Below the pieces are notes generated by a model. It was not told the DNA's origin and did no database searches. It saw only the letters and a program-made list of their open reading frames with translations. DNA of 64,000 nt from positions 186,001-250,000 of the forward strand of contig JAMJFZ010000690.1 in NCBI GenBank assembly GCA_026225945.1, in the 5' to 3' direction. The position numbers were made by a program, and so were the translations under genes. Shown here piece by piece: positions 1 through 10,049 of the stretch; positions within the stretch are counted from its first letter, which is position 1; each line of letters opens with the position of its first letter. This DNA is from Cricetomys ansorgei (Eukaryota; Chordata; Mammalia; Rodentia; Nesomyidae).

Positions 1-494
1 ATACTTTAATATTTTTGTAAAATATTTATAAAATATTGTATTCAGATGTGATGCAATCCAATTCATTGTGCAACTACCACACATCTTTTCTATTAGCCAG
101 GCCTCTGTAGGATTACTAGTATTATATCATACTAGTTCACTGCTTCAACTATCATTTTCTTTTTACTACTGTCCTCACCTGTGTGGGATGAAAAAACAAG
201 ATGATGTGATAATCATTAACACTTTGGTATACATATGGATAAACAGGTAGTTAATGATAAAGTTCATCAAGTTGTGTTCATAGCATAATGTATATACTTT
301 TATGTCCCATCTTTATGTGTCATTGTTTTGGAATCTAACAGTTTTATTAAAGTAAAATTTACAGCCAGATCTCATGGCACATGACTGGACTCTCAGCTAC
401 TCAGAATACAGCATATGCCAATTAAGAGACAAAATGTTTTAGTGAGATTATCATCTTTTATTTATTTATTTACTTTCCTATGTATTCCTTTATT
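1..494. other. AT-rich unique sequence, no gene seen
   Basis: No open frame with recognisable protein content and no clear repeat. The first 60 bases are very AT-rich. Short open frames here have no conserved motif. Confidence 0.5.
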
Positions 495-597
495 GTTTTT
501 GAGACAGTTTCATGTCATGTCACCCAAGCAAGTATCAAGCTCCTGGACGTCCTGTCTGAGCCTTCTGAGTATGGGGACTATAAGGGAACATCACCAC
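495..597 (-). repeat. Old B1-like SINE (minus)
   Basis: Read on the plus strand it shows the reversed B1 landmarks in order: the gagacag motif, the 'gct...gaactcctg'-like centre (here degraded) and a tail resembling 'gggattataggcatgcgccacca'. Divergence is high, so this is an old (proto-B1/PB1-age) copy. A T-rich run at 455-475 may be the reversed A-rich tail. Confidence 0.55.
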
Positions 598-942
598 TTT
601 TCTCTTCTTTCTCATGTTCTTTTATATTTAAAGTGTCCTTTTGTTCTAGCAAATGAAAGAGAAAATTCTTCTGTTCATATTCCTTAAATCCTTTAGATAT
701 TTTCTATCCATCAATTCCTGTAGCTAGCTCAGCAATAAATTCTTCCAACAAGTAGACAAAAGAAAATGTGCTTTGCTATAGAGTGTGCTAATTAGCTTTT
801 AATCAGATAAAATAGAATTAGGTCAAACGAAACTCAACTCAGGTTAGTGTCCTTTGAGGTTCATCTTAAAATATGTTTCAATGTTCTATGCGTGTTTGTT
901 GCAAGGATTTTATGAACTTGCTTTTTTAAAAATTCAATTCCA
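598..942. other. Unique AT-rich spacer
   Basis: No gene, RNA or repeat recognised. It separates two B1-family insertions. Confidence 0.45.
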
Positions 943-1087
943 AGCCAGGTGTGTAGTACATGTTTTTAACCCCAGCACTTGGAAGACAGAGGCAGGTCAA
1001 TCTCTGAGTCTAATGAGCAAGTTCTGGGCAGCCAGGGCTACACAGAGAAACCCTGTCTTGAAAAACCAAAACAACAAAAACAAAAAA
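943..1087 (+). repeat. B1 SINE (plus)
   Basis: A complete B1: left end 'agccaggtgtgtagtacatg', the 'ccccagcacttggaagacagaggcagg' block, then 'ctacacagagaaaccctgtct' and a CAAAA-rich tail. B1 is a 7SL-RNA-derived rodent SINE. The A-box/B-box-like promoter region is present but mutated. Confidence 0.9.
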
Positions 1088-1339
1088 TTCCAGTGGTTTC
1101 ATAGAGCTAATACCAATATTAACAATTTGATGTAGACTTTCATAGAATGTTTTTAATATAAATATAACCATAAATTATTTATTGAACACACAATTTTAGA
1201 GTATCTATTAAAAGTCAAGGTTATTTCTTGAAAATGGCAGTATGTTTGCTTATGTGTCAACTCAGAATTTACTGTCCTTCATGTCACCCAATTTGGATCT
1301 ACAATGTCAACTTGTTTAAGTAGGTGTCTCCTCTGTCCC

Positions 1340-1342
<3 letters not shown>

Positions 1343-1394
<52 letters not shown>

Positions 1395-1397
1395 CAC
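1343..1397. repeat. (TG)n microsatellite with CG-alternating end
   Basis: About 24 TG units run into a short GCGCGCGC segment. Alternating purine-pyrimidine sequence of this kind can form Z-DNA. It adjoins the 3' end of a minus-strand B4, whose tail naturally ends in CA/TG-rich sequence, so it probably expanded from that tail. Confidence 0.95.
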
Positions 1398-1399
1398 AT

Positions 1400-1724
1400 T
1401 AGTGTGGGCATATGCAAATGTGAGTGTAGGTACACATATGTGTGCATGTGTTATAGAGGCTAGAGATTAATATCAGGTGTCTTCAAATCTGTCTCTACCT
1501 TATCTTTTGAGACAGTGTATGTCACTGTACCTGAAGCTCACTAATTGGCTAGGTTGGCTGGCTAGTGAACTCCTGAAATCCTCCCATCTCACTTACCTCC
1601 TCAGCATTGGGATTATGAATATGTACCACCATACCTACTTTTACCTTTGTGCTAGGAATCTGAACTCAGATCGTCAGGCTTATGCAGTGGGCATTTACTT
1701 TACAAAGCCATCTCTACAACTCTG
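1400..1724 (-). repeat. B4 SINE (minus)
   Basis: Reversed B4 (an ID head fused to a B1-like body plus a unique tail). The tail is at 1400-1500, the gagacag block and 'ggctaggttggctggctagtga' centre at 1508-1570, the B1-like '...cattgggattatgaatatgtaccaccat' at 1600-1632, and the degraded ID head at 1650-1724. Confidence 0.8.
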
Positions 1725-1736
1725 TTTTAGTGTGTT

Positions 1737-1812
1737 TGAGTAAGATCCTGCTATATAGCTCAGACTGCCCTTAAACAGAAGACTGTGATTATAGGTATGT
1801 ACATCTATGTTC
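1737..1812 (-). repeat. B1-like fragment (minus)
   Basis: It resembles a reversed B1 ('cttgctatatagctcaggctg...' followed by 'gattataggtatgtac...'). A short old fragment directly after the B4; the two may be independent insertions. Confidence 0.5.
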
Positions 1813-1934
1813 ATCTTGCTTTATTATTTTATTAAGGCTTATATAATTATTATAGATACACTTTCTAAAAAGTGACAACAAAACTTCACAGTCACCCTAT
1901 ATACTTTTTAAACTTTGCTGTACACATCAGGAGA

Positions 1935-2395
1935 TAGAATCTAATCTATGTCACCTCTCCTTGGACCTGGGTGAAATTTTATGAGTGCCTCAATTTGGCA
2001 GGTGTAACACCAGATGATTTCTAAAAGAGATTATAAAAGATGATACAGTTCCTTCCTATCCATCTGTTGAGACTCCCACTCTTATAACCCAGCCAGAATG
2101 CTATGAGAAAGCCCAAACCACATGGAGAAGCTGTGTGCAGCTGTTCCAGCTGACAGGTCCAGCTGAAGTCTCAGGCAAAAGCCAACATCAACTGTCAGCA
2201 TATGAAGAGCATCTCTTTAGATAACTCCAGTGTCTAGACTTCAAACTACAGCCAACAAAATATAGAGCAGAAGCAGCTGTATCCCCTGAAGCTTTCCAAA
2301 ATCACAGACTTGTGAGCAAAATACACGTGGCTTCTTTTAAGTCATTAGGTGTCCAAACAGTTTGTTACATGGCCATGGACAACAATATTAGCAAT
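1935..2395 (+). repeat. Ancient MaLR/ERVL-like LTR (plus)
   Basis: Segments recall an old mammalian LTR consensus: 'ttggacctgggtgaaatt' near the left end, the 'ccaaaccacatggagaagc' and 'gctgacaggtccagctgaagtctcag' blocks, 'gccaacatcaactgtcagc', and an end like 'ggtgtccaaacagtttgttac...'. Divergence is high. The class (ERVL-MaLR, MLT1-like) is an inference and the subfamily is not determined. Confidence 0.55.
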
Positions 2396-2696
2396 GTGTT
2401 TTTGAATGACAATACCAATTTTTTGTAGGCAATTACTTACTTTTCAAGGTAGATGTTATTATGAAGTGTTTTGTTATTGTTCTTGTCATTTTGTTTATAT
2501 AAATATCACTTAAATACACATAACTAGGCACAGCAGTATATGCAGCACTGTTTTTTTTCAATATTAGTTTCCTAGGAGTAGAAATGCAAGTCAAAGAATA
2601 TACACAACTTGGGGAATGTTGATGTGAGTTTTAGCAGTTCAATTTGATATAGCTGAACAGTCCACAAATATATATGATTTTAAATAGCTATACCTA

Positions 2697-3050
2697 AGGG
2701 GCTATGAAAGTGACTCAGTTGATAAAATGCTTGCTGTCAAAGTGTTAGAACTGGAGTTTGGATCTTAGGTACTCCTATAAAATGACAAGTAGATATGGCA
2801 ACCTACCAGAGACAGAATCCTCTGGGAAATCAGGTTAGCTAGACTAGCCCAATGAGAAGCTCTGGGTTCAGCAAAAGATTCTGCCTCAAAAAAATTATGG
2901 TGAAGAGTAACTGAGAAAGATATCTTGATTTTGAACTCTGGATTCCATATACAGATGCTCATGTGCAGTTGCACATGCATATGCATGTACCCACACACAT
3001 AAGAACATGAATATGCACATACATTCACACCATACACACATGAACATACA
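2697..3050 (+). repeat. B4 SINE (plus)
   Basis: The ID-like head is at 2697-2770 ('gactcagttgataaaatgct...'), the B1-like centre is heavily mutated, '...ctgcctcaaaaaaattatgg' is at 2880, and the tail resembles 'aactgaggaagacacctgatgtcaacctctgg'. The CA-rich end extends to about 3050. Confidence 0.75.
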
Positions 3051-3061
3051 AAAAAATAGTT

Positions 3062-3200
3062 ATACTTAAGACAAGCATAGTGATACATGCTTGTAATTCT
3101 GGTATTTTATGAGGTTGGAGGTGCTGGAGGATGGCACTTTTGAAGTTAACCTGGGCTATAGGGTGAGACTCTAGCTCCAAAAAGAAAGGAAGAAAACAAA
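3062..3200 (+). repeat. Old B1-like SINE (plus)
   Basis: 'gacaagcatagtgatacatg' followed by 'cttgtaattctggtatt', 'gttaacctgggctatagggtgagac' and an A-rich tail. A divergent B1/PB1 copy abutting the preceding B4. Confidence 0.6.
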
Positions 3201-3691
3201 ACAAAATGATTTAATATGCCTAAAATGGTTTGACAAAATAAATCTTTATAAAATCAATAGCTAAATGGCAGGTCCCTGAATATAGAAAAAACACTATAAA
3301 AAGAAAATTTAACTTATTCATTAAAAGTAATACATTCAAATATTTCAAAAGTTATATAACAAAAGTTATCATGCGAATATGAATTTTGAAGGTGTCTTAT
3401 TCAGTTCTGATTCTGTCCCACGCAATCCTTGGGGAGATTGCAAATTCATTTTGTCACTTAATATGCCAGTCTTCATGGTATGGTAACTTATTGATGAATG
3501 TTAACTGATAGAACATAAAGGTCTCTTCTTATCTTGAAATTTCCTACCTGGTTTTTACAGGGCAGAATTTTTTTTTTTCTCAAAAGTGTTACTTTACTAA
3601 CATTTTCAAATTAAAAGATAGCTATATATCACATGTGTTTTTGTAGTTTTATAAGCCTGAGAGAAATAAAAAGTAGAAAAATCTTTCTTCA
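3201..3691. other. Unique AT-rich spacer
   Basis: No coding or RNA feature recognised. It contains poly-T (around 3569) and A-rich runs only. Confidence 0.45.
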
Positions 3692-3878
3692 ATGTTTCTG
3701 GAGGGACCCAGGCGGTGATGGCACACACCTTTAATCCCAGCACTCAGGAATCAGAGGCAGGCAGATCTCTGAATTCAAGGCCATCCTGGTCTACAGAGTG
3801 AGTTCCAAGACAGCTAGAATTACAACAGAGAAACCCTGTCTTGAAAAACCAAACAAACAAAATATGTTTCCTGAGGGA
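3692..3878 (+). repeat. B1 SINE with target-site duplications (plus)
   Basis: A full-length B1 at 3707-3863, starting 'cccaggcggtgatggcac' and ending in a CAAA tail. It is flanked by matching 15-mers at 3692-3706 (atgtttctggaggga) and 3864-3878 (atgtttcctgaggga), with 13 of 15 positions identical. These are the target-site duplications of L1-mediated insertion. Identity to consensus is higher than in most B1 copies here. Confidence 0.92.
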
Positions 3879-3954
3879 ATACGAGATTTAATCAAATACA
3901 TAATGAATTAGATATGTAATAATTAATTTGTTGGCCATTGTTTAGTATGAAATT

Positions 3955-5109
3955 ATACTGTTATTTTATTTTATTTTTTAATTTTTTCTTCTCTCATACA
4001 ACTTATACAATACATCCAAAAGACTCTTCTCCCCTCCCTCCATCCCCCAGTTCCTCCCATCTCCCCTTTCTCCCAGATCTACCCACCCCCATTACCACCA
4101 ACAAACATTGCCCACTCTTCCCAGAAAAGAACTGTCCATCAGTCTTAACACTCAATCAAGACATGGCATAACAAGATGGAACAAGTCTGGGCACTAATCC
4201 CTACATACATCAACGGTGGGTCAAGAAACCTGGCAGTAGCAACAGAGTCCCAAGGGCAGGTAAAGGTGTCTGGGACTCCACCACTCCAGCTAGTAGGTGT
4301 TTTTCAAGCACTCCAACCCAGACAGCCATAGGATGTATTTAGTAGATCTTGCAGGTTCCGTGTCTGACTCTTAATTCTCTGTGGGCCTCTAAGAGTGCTA
4401 GTCAGTGGACACTGTGGGGCTTGTTTGCCTGGTGTCCTTGACCCCTCTGGTCTCTGCAATCTATCCTCTTTTGCAGGGTTTCCCAATCTCTGAATAATGC
4501 TTGGCCCTTGGCTCCATATATTCCTATTACTGCTGGAGGGGCCTCACTAATGAGGACTAGGCTAGGCACTGATTTATGAGCAGAGCATGACACCATTAGA
4601 AATCTTTTCCGGGTTATCCAGTCTCTAGTTCCTGGCCTTCCTTGCCGTTTCAGACGGGTTCCCTCCTTTGGGATGGGATTCTGCCCATCCGTTGTCAAAG
4701 AGGACCTAATAGGGAGGTTAGGCCGTAGGTCAGACGTTTTGTGACTGGGTTGGTGTCCAAGTTCCACCACTGGAAGCCTTGCCTGGCCAGAGGAGATTCC
4801 CCTGTTTGGCTCCCTATCCACAATTCCTAGAGATCCTTGCTAATGTCTCCCTCATAGATTCCAGTGAGTTTCCATTACACTAGGTCTCCTGATCACCCCC
4901 TAATTGTTACCCAATTCTGGTCATCTCTCCATATTTTTCCCTCTGTCCCTTTCCTCCTCCTGGTCCTCTCTGCTCCCATTCCTGTCCTCCTCTAGCCTGC
5001 CTGCACCCTCTGTTCAATTTCGACTTTACCAGGGAGATCCCTGTGTCACACTGGGGCCCTCCTTGTTGTGTAGTCTCTGTGTCTGTGGATACTAATACCT
5101 TTCTCCTTT
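3955..5109 (-). other. L1 3' untranslated region (minus)
   Basis: Sense-strand features are a G-rich tract (C-rich on plus, 4030-4095) close to the A-rich 3' end, and before it the long Lx-like segment. On the plus strand this segment reads 'gtcccaagggcagg...', 'ggtgtccttgacccctctgg' and 'gaggactaggctaggcactg'. An open frame of 139 codons on the sense strand (4402-4821) has no recognisable protein content and is judged fortuitous. Confidence 0.85.
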
Positions 5110-7026
5110 GCTTAAAGTTAATATCCACATTTCAGTGAATACATACCATGTTTGTCTTTCTGAACTGAGTTACTTCACTCAGGATGATTTTTTCTAGTTC
5201 CATCCATTTGCCTGCAATGTTCATGATGTCATTTTTTAATAGCTGAGTAATATTCCATTGTGTAAATGTACCATAATTTCTTTATCCATTCTTCAATTGA
5301 GGGGCATCTAGGTTGTTTCCAGTTTCTGGCTATTATGAACAAAGTTGTTATGAACATAGTTGTGCAAGTGTCTTGTGGTAGGATGGAATGTCCATTGATT
5401 ATATGCCCAGGAGTGGTATAGCTAGGTCTTGAGGCAGGTTGAATTCCAATTTCCTTAGAAATCACCATATGGATTTCCATAGTGGCTGTACAAGCTTGTA
5501 CTTCTACCAGCAATGAAGGAGTCTTCCCCTTGCTCCACATCCTAGCCAGCATAAACTGTCATTTGTGTTATTGATCTTAGTCATTCTGACAGGTATAAGA
5601 TGGAATCTGAAAGTTATTTTGATTTGCATTTCTCTCGTGGGCAAGTATGTCAAACATTTCTTTATGTGTTTCTCAGGCATTTTAGATTCCTCTTTTGAGA
5701 ATTATTTGTTTAGATCTATATCCCATTTTAAAATAGGATTATTTGTTTTATTGATATCTAGTTTCTTGAGTTCTTTATGTATTTTGAATATTAGGCCTCC
5801 ATTGGAAGTGGAGTTGGTGAAGATCTTTTCCTATTCTGAAGACTGCCGTTTTGTCTTATTGACAGTGTCCTTTGCCTTACAGAAGCTTTTCAGTTTCATG
5901 AGGTCCCATTTGTTAAATGTTGATCTTAGTAACTTTGCTATAAGTGTTCTGTTCAGAAAGTTGTCTCTTGTGCGTTCAAGGATATTCCCCACGTTCTCTT
6001 CTATCATGTTCAGTGTGTCTGGTTTTACAGGAGATCCACCTGGACTTGAGTTTTGTGCATAATGATAAATATGGATCAACTTGTGTTCTTCTACATGTAG
6101 ACATCCAATTGGACCAGCACCATTTGTTAAAGATGCTTTCTTTGTTCCATTATGTATTTCTGGCTTCTTTAGGGAAGATCAGGTGTCCATAAGTGTATGG
6201 GTTTATGTCTGGATCTTCGGTTCAGTTTCATTGATCAACATGTTTGTTTTTATGCCAATACCATGTGGTTTTTATTACTATAGCTCTGTAGTAAAGCTTG
6301 ACGTCAGGAATACCTCCAGAAATCCTTTTATTTTTCAGGATTATTTTAACTATCCTATGTTTTTGTTTTGTTTTGTTTTGTTTTCCATCGGAAGTCAAGG
6401 ATTGTCCTTCCAAGGATTGTAAAGAATTGTGTTGGGATTTGGATAGGGATTGCAGTGAATCTGTAAATTGTTTTTGGTAAGATGGCCATTTTTATTATGT
6501 TAATCCTACCAATCCAGGAGCATGGGAGATCTTTCCATCTTCTGAGATCTTCTTCAATTTCTCTCTTGAAGACTTTTTTTGTCCTATGAATCTCTCACTT
6601 GCTTGGTTAGAGTCACCCCAAGATAATTTATGTTATTTTGGGTATTGTGAAGGGAGTTGTTTCCCTGATTTCTTTCTTAGTCCATTTGTGCTTTCTAGAT
6701 AGGAGGGCTACTGATTTTTTTGAGTTGATCTTATAGCCAGCCACTTCACTGAAGTTGTTTATCAGCTGTAGGAGTTCCCTGATAGAATTTTTGGGGTTGC
6801 TTATATATACTACTGTATCATCTGCAAGTAAGAATATTTTAGGACTTCTTCCTTTCTAATTTGTATCACCTTGATTTCCTTCAATTGTCTTATTGCTCTA
6901 GCTAGGACTTCAAGTACTGTATTGAACAGGAATGGAGAGAGTCGACAACCTTGTCCTGTTCCTGAATTAGGGGAATGGCTTTGAGCTTCTCTTCTTTTAA
7001 TTTGATGGTGGTTGTGGGCTTGCTGT
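5110..7026 (-). pseudogene. L1 ORF2 pseudogene, 3' part (RT centre to C-terminus)
   Basis: ORF2 of LINE-1 encodes an endonuclease/reverse transcriptase. Only the 3' half is left here. In sense order one can read the RT active-site block with LADD (codons ADD at 6826-6818), followed by [10 protein letters not shown]; then the [20 protein letters not shown] block near 6310-6230; then KWDLMKLKSFCKAKDTVNKTKR near 5920-5850; and the C-terminal EEWIKKLWYIYTMEYYSAIKK block at 5300-5229. After that block a one-base loss in an A-run shifts the frame, and the ILSEVTQ end is readable in another frame to about 5110. Several other stops and shifts break it. The endonuclease domain and early RT motifs are absent. 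Confidence 0.92.
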
Positions 7027-7527
7027 TAATTGCTTGAATTTGGATTTGTTGTTGAAAATTTTATTTTCTCCATCTATGCTAATTGAGAGTTTTGCTGGAT
7101 ATAGTCATCTGGACTGGCATCTGTGAACTCTTTGAGTCTGTTACAATATGTCCAGGCCCTTCTGGCTTTTAGAATCTCCCTTGAGGAGTCGGGTATAATT
7201 CTTACAGGTTTGCCTTTATATGCTACTTGTACTTTTTCTCTTGCAGCTTTTTGTATTCTTTCTTTGTTCTGCATGTTTAGTGTTTTGATTATTATGTGGC
7301 AAGGAGACTTTCTTTTCTGTCTAGTCTATTTGGTATTTTATATGCTTCTTGTACCTTAAAAGGCATCTCGTTCTTTAGGTTTAGAAAATTTTCTTCTATG
7401 ATTTTGTTGAAAATATTTTCTGGGGCTTTGAGCTGGGAATCTTCTCCTTTTTCTATTCCAATTATTTTTAGGTTTGGTCTTTTCATAGTGTCCCAGATTT
7501 CCTGGATGTTTTGTTTTCGGGTGAGGG
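7027..7527 (-). pseudogene. L1 ORF1 pseudogene, C-terminal part
   Basis: ORF1 encodes the L1 RNA-binding chaperone. The sense strand begins with WDTMKRPNLKIIGIEKGEDS, then FNKIIEENFLNLKNEMPF, then a frameshift near 7290. It then continues ERIQKAAREKVQVAYKGKPV, IIPDSSREILKARRAWT and SIDGENKIF, and stops at about 7027. These are the RRM and C-terminal domains. The N-terminal coiled-coil half is missing (break at about 7527) and so are the last residues (break at about 7027, joined directly to ORF2). Confidence 0.9.
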
Positions 7528-7930
7528 GCTAGAACTTGGTTACTGTTTTTCTGGCTGGCTATTCTGGCCTGTGCTGTTCTTCTGGCTGGTTGGCATGGCC
7601 TGCTCTAGTTCTTTAAATGGAGTGTGCTATGATGGTGCTGGGGGCTGGATTTTTAGCTGGATTGGGTTGTGATAGCTCTGGAGGTTGTCCACAAGTCTTG
7701 TGGGCAGGGCAGTGGAACTGAAGGAGTTTGGGAAGGGGCTATGAAGGAGTGGATTGTGGGAACAGGACCAAGTGTTCTGCAGGCAGGGCTGCCTACATGG
7801 TCTGTCCACTGGCTGGGGCTAAAATGGCACTGGGATCCTTGTGCAGGTCTTGTAGGCCTGGGGAGGTGGGGCTGAAGGAGTGTGTGGAGGGGTTCCAGAG
7901 GAGTGGATTGTCGGAACAGAACAAATCTTT
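7528..7930 (-). repeat. GC-richer segment with ~152-bp tandem units, possible L1 5'UTR
   Basis: GC content rises sharply compared with both sides. A unit starting 'gtcttgtgggcagggc' at 7695 is followed by a partial copy starting 'gtcttgtaggcctggg' at 7847, a period of 152 bp. Both contain 'ctgaaggagt' and 'gaggagtggattgt'-type blocks. Its place upstream of ORF1 in a minus-strand L1, together with tandem GC-rich units, suggests 5'UTR monomers. That identity is inferred, not recognised. Confidence 0.5.
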
Positions 7931-8214
7931 TTTGTAAAGACAAAATGTTAAACATTTTCAGTTTTATGAGCCATCTGCTCAACCATCACAACTACATACC
8001 TCTGCCATTGTAGCACATAAGCAGCCTTGGCTGTCAACAAATGAATGGGTATAGCTGTATATTCTAGTAAACCTCTCTATACTTAAAAATGCAGAGGCAC
8101 ATAGTGTGCTGGGCCCTAAGCCCTGATATACAACAATAAGTAAAACACAGGAAGTGCAATGTGTTCTTTCTACTTTTTCCCCTCTTTCCCTCTATGAGAA
8201 AACCTTTTTATTAT
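7931..8214. other. Unique spacer
   Basis: Ordinary AT-rich sequence between the L1 and a CT repeat. Nothing recognised. Confidence 0.4.
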
Positions 8215-8227
8215 AGTGTATATCCTT

Positions 8228-8275
8228 CATTCTCTCTCTCTCTCTCTCTCTCACTCTCTCTCTTTCTCTCTCTGC
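8228..8275. repeat. (CT)n microsatellite
   Basis: An interrupted run of CT units with single A and TT interruptions. Confidence 0.9.
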
Positions 8276-8394
8276 CTTCTCTGTCACCTACTTCTACCCC
8301 TACTCCACCCTGTGTACCTTCTTTATTTCCCTGAGCCCCATACCCTCTTTGGTGGACACTTGATTTTCATTTCCCAGACATCTGTACATAATAG

Positions 8395-8690
8395 TATTTG
8401 GAGGTCTGGCATTCTTTTTTTGCAGTATCATAGTACTTTATTATATAGTAATGTCACAGATGAATGAATTTACTACTGTCACTTTAATGTTCCATTATTT
8501 TATTTGAACATGTGACATTTTATGCATGTCCCAGATTTTGTGTGAAATAATTGTCTAGAAGTAGGACTGCTAGCAGAAGAGTCCATACATGTGTACATTT
8601 GCTCCAGATTGTCATCATATCTTACCACCAACCTCTCTAAGAGGCCCTGTTCCTATAGAACTTCCCAAATGATTGATAGATTGAAACATT
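8395..8690 (-). repeat. Ancient L1 (L1M-type) fragment (minus)
   Basis: On the plus strand the order 'gaacatgtgacattttatgc', 'gtctagaagtaggactgct', 'tgtgtacatttgctccagattgtc', 'accaacctctctaagaggccctgttcc' follows the reversed 3' region of old mammalian L1, where 'agaagtggaattgctgggtcaaagg...' precedes '...ctccagagaggttgtacc'. Divergent, so an assignment by pattern only. Confidence 0.5.
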
Positions 8691-8699
8691 TACTTTTAG

Positions 8700-9064
8700 T
8701 CTACAGTCAGTTTTAATCTCTATTGATTTAAAAAATATAATGTGTTTTTGGCCAATTACTTGTCTTTGTTCATTTTTATGTGGAATGATAAACCTTTCAA
8801 AGTTTAAAAACTAATTACACATGAAGGAGGTTGATCATCTGTCTCAGTGGTTTCTCTCTCTTTTTTTAATTTGGCTATTTTGTTCTCTTGCCATGAAACA
8901 TTTAAAAAACTTTTTGCAGATAGATTTATTGATCTTAAATAGATATAAATATAGAGATAGCTTTATGAATAGAGATACAGATACAGATGTGTGCAGTAGA
9001 TATAAATACCTAGATTTTTCATTCTCCATTGGTGAACATCTGAGATGAATGTTGTATGAAAATA
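8700..9064. other. Unique AT-rich sequence
   Basis: Includes an irregular GATA/AGATA-rich stretch around 8919-9012 that is a weak simple repeat. No gene recognised. Confidence 0.4.
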
Positions 9065-9069
9065 ATAAA

Positions 9070-9300
9070 GAGCCAGGCCAGTAACTTTCATGAAAAGGCA
9101 CTTACCACCAGGCCTTACATCGTGACTTTGATCCTTGGGACCAACCTGATAGAAGGGGAAAACCAACTGTCCTCTGAAAACTGTCCTGAAAACTGTACTC
9201 TGACTTCTACATGGAATGCATGTGCCCACACACATACACACAAAATAAGTAAATTAAGATATAATTTTAAAAGGCAAACTTTAACAAAAAATAAAATTTT
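9070..9300 (+). repeat. B3/B2-type tRNA-derived SINE (plus)
   Basis: Head region 'aaaaggcacttaccaccagg' and 'ctttgatccttgggacc' (B-box-like), then 'agaaggggaaaaccaactgtcctctg', a second 'gtcctg..aaactgtactctgac' block, a CA-rich stretch and an A-rich tail. It contains a short internal repeat of the 'aaaactgtc' block (around 9175-9195). Confidence 0.75.
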
Positions 9301-9504
9301 CAAGAAAATAAAGACAATGGTGAAAGTTAGAAAACATTACAGATTTCCTTTGCAAAAAAGTTTGCACCAAAAGTTCAAGTGGATTTGTTGAGTGTTATTT
9401 TAAATGTTAACAGTGTGATACATACTGAAAAACTGAGAGCCAGATGGCCAAGATGAATTTAAGAGCTATACATTATACAATGATGGATTGGAAAATTTTC
9501 CTTC

Positions 9505-9533
9505 CTTCTTTCCTTCCTTCATTTTCTTTTATT
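9505..9533. repeat. (TTCC)n low-complexity tract
   Basis: A pyrimidine-rich TTCC/TTTC run just left of a reversed B1. On the sense strand of that B1 this is the purine-rich continuation of its A-rich tail. Confidence 0.7.
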
Positions 9534-9537
9534 TCTT

Positions 9538-9668
9538 TATTCCTAGATGAAGTTTCATGTAGCTCAGGCTGAACCATGTATATAGCCCAGGGTGACTTTG
9601 AACTCCTGATCTTCCTACCTCCACCTCTTGAGTGCTGGAATAACATGTTTGTGCCGTTGTGCAAGACT
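9538..9668 (-). repeat. B1 SINE (minus)
   Basis: Reversed B1 landmarks: 'gtttcatgtagctcaggct', 'tgactttgaactcctgatctt', 'ccacctcttgagtgctgg'. The 'agctcaggctg...agcccagggtg' part is present twice about 29 bp apart, as in B1 forms with an internal 29-bp duplication. Confidence 0.8.
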
Positions 9669-9699
9669 AGGAAAACATTTCTAATCAATAAAAATAATT

Positions 9700-10049
9700 G
9701 GGACATTTATTCAATGAATCCAGTAAGTCTGAAATTCTTTATATAAATACATTATCTTTGCAGTTGTCTGCATACCCTTTAATTGTAACATTGGTTAAAT
9801 TGCATGTTACAAATGACAGTAGTACCCATGTACAAGTGTTCAGTAGTGATACAAAAACAAAAATAGTAAAAAAAAAGCCTCTTTGAAGGCAATTATTCTG
9901 TCATCAGATTATAAACTTTTAGAACATTGTATTCTGTGATCTTGTTTTGTTATATCTGATTTTTCTTCTCAACTCATTCATATCTCACCCTCCTTCCATT
10001 TCCCCAGCAAAAGAGAGTCAGAAAAATTGAAGTTTGAAGCACTATAATT
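9700..10049. other. Unique AT-rich sequence, left border of a SINE-free zone
   Basis: No repeat or gene recognised. From here to about 13970 no SINE was found, only one TG microsatellite. Confidence 0.5.

Larger units (their letters stand above)
3950..7930 (-). mobile_element. LINE-1 element, internally deleted (minus)
   Basis: A long minus-strand L1, assembled in sense order as follows: GC-rich possible 5'UTR (7930-7528), C-terminal part of ORF1 (7527-about 7027), 3' part of ORF2 from just before the reverse-transcriptase active site to the C-terminus (about 7026-5110), and a long 3'UTR with G-rich tracts ending in an A-rich tail near 3955. The ORF1 N-terminal half, the ORF1 end, the inter-ORF region, the whole endonuclease and the first part of the RT domain are missing. 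Stops and frameshifts occur throughout, so the element is dead. The 3'UTR matches the rodent Lx-type L1 layout. Confidence 0.93.

Noticed and set aside
4402..4821. 139-codon open frame on the minus strand
   Set aside because: It lies entirely in the L1 3'UTR, starts at a random ATG and has no domain-like content. Judged fortuitous.
5565..6062. 165-codon plus-strand frame, the longest in the window
   Set aside because: It is the antisense of L1 ORF2. The sense protein blocks are readable on the minus strand.
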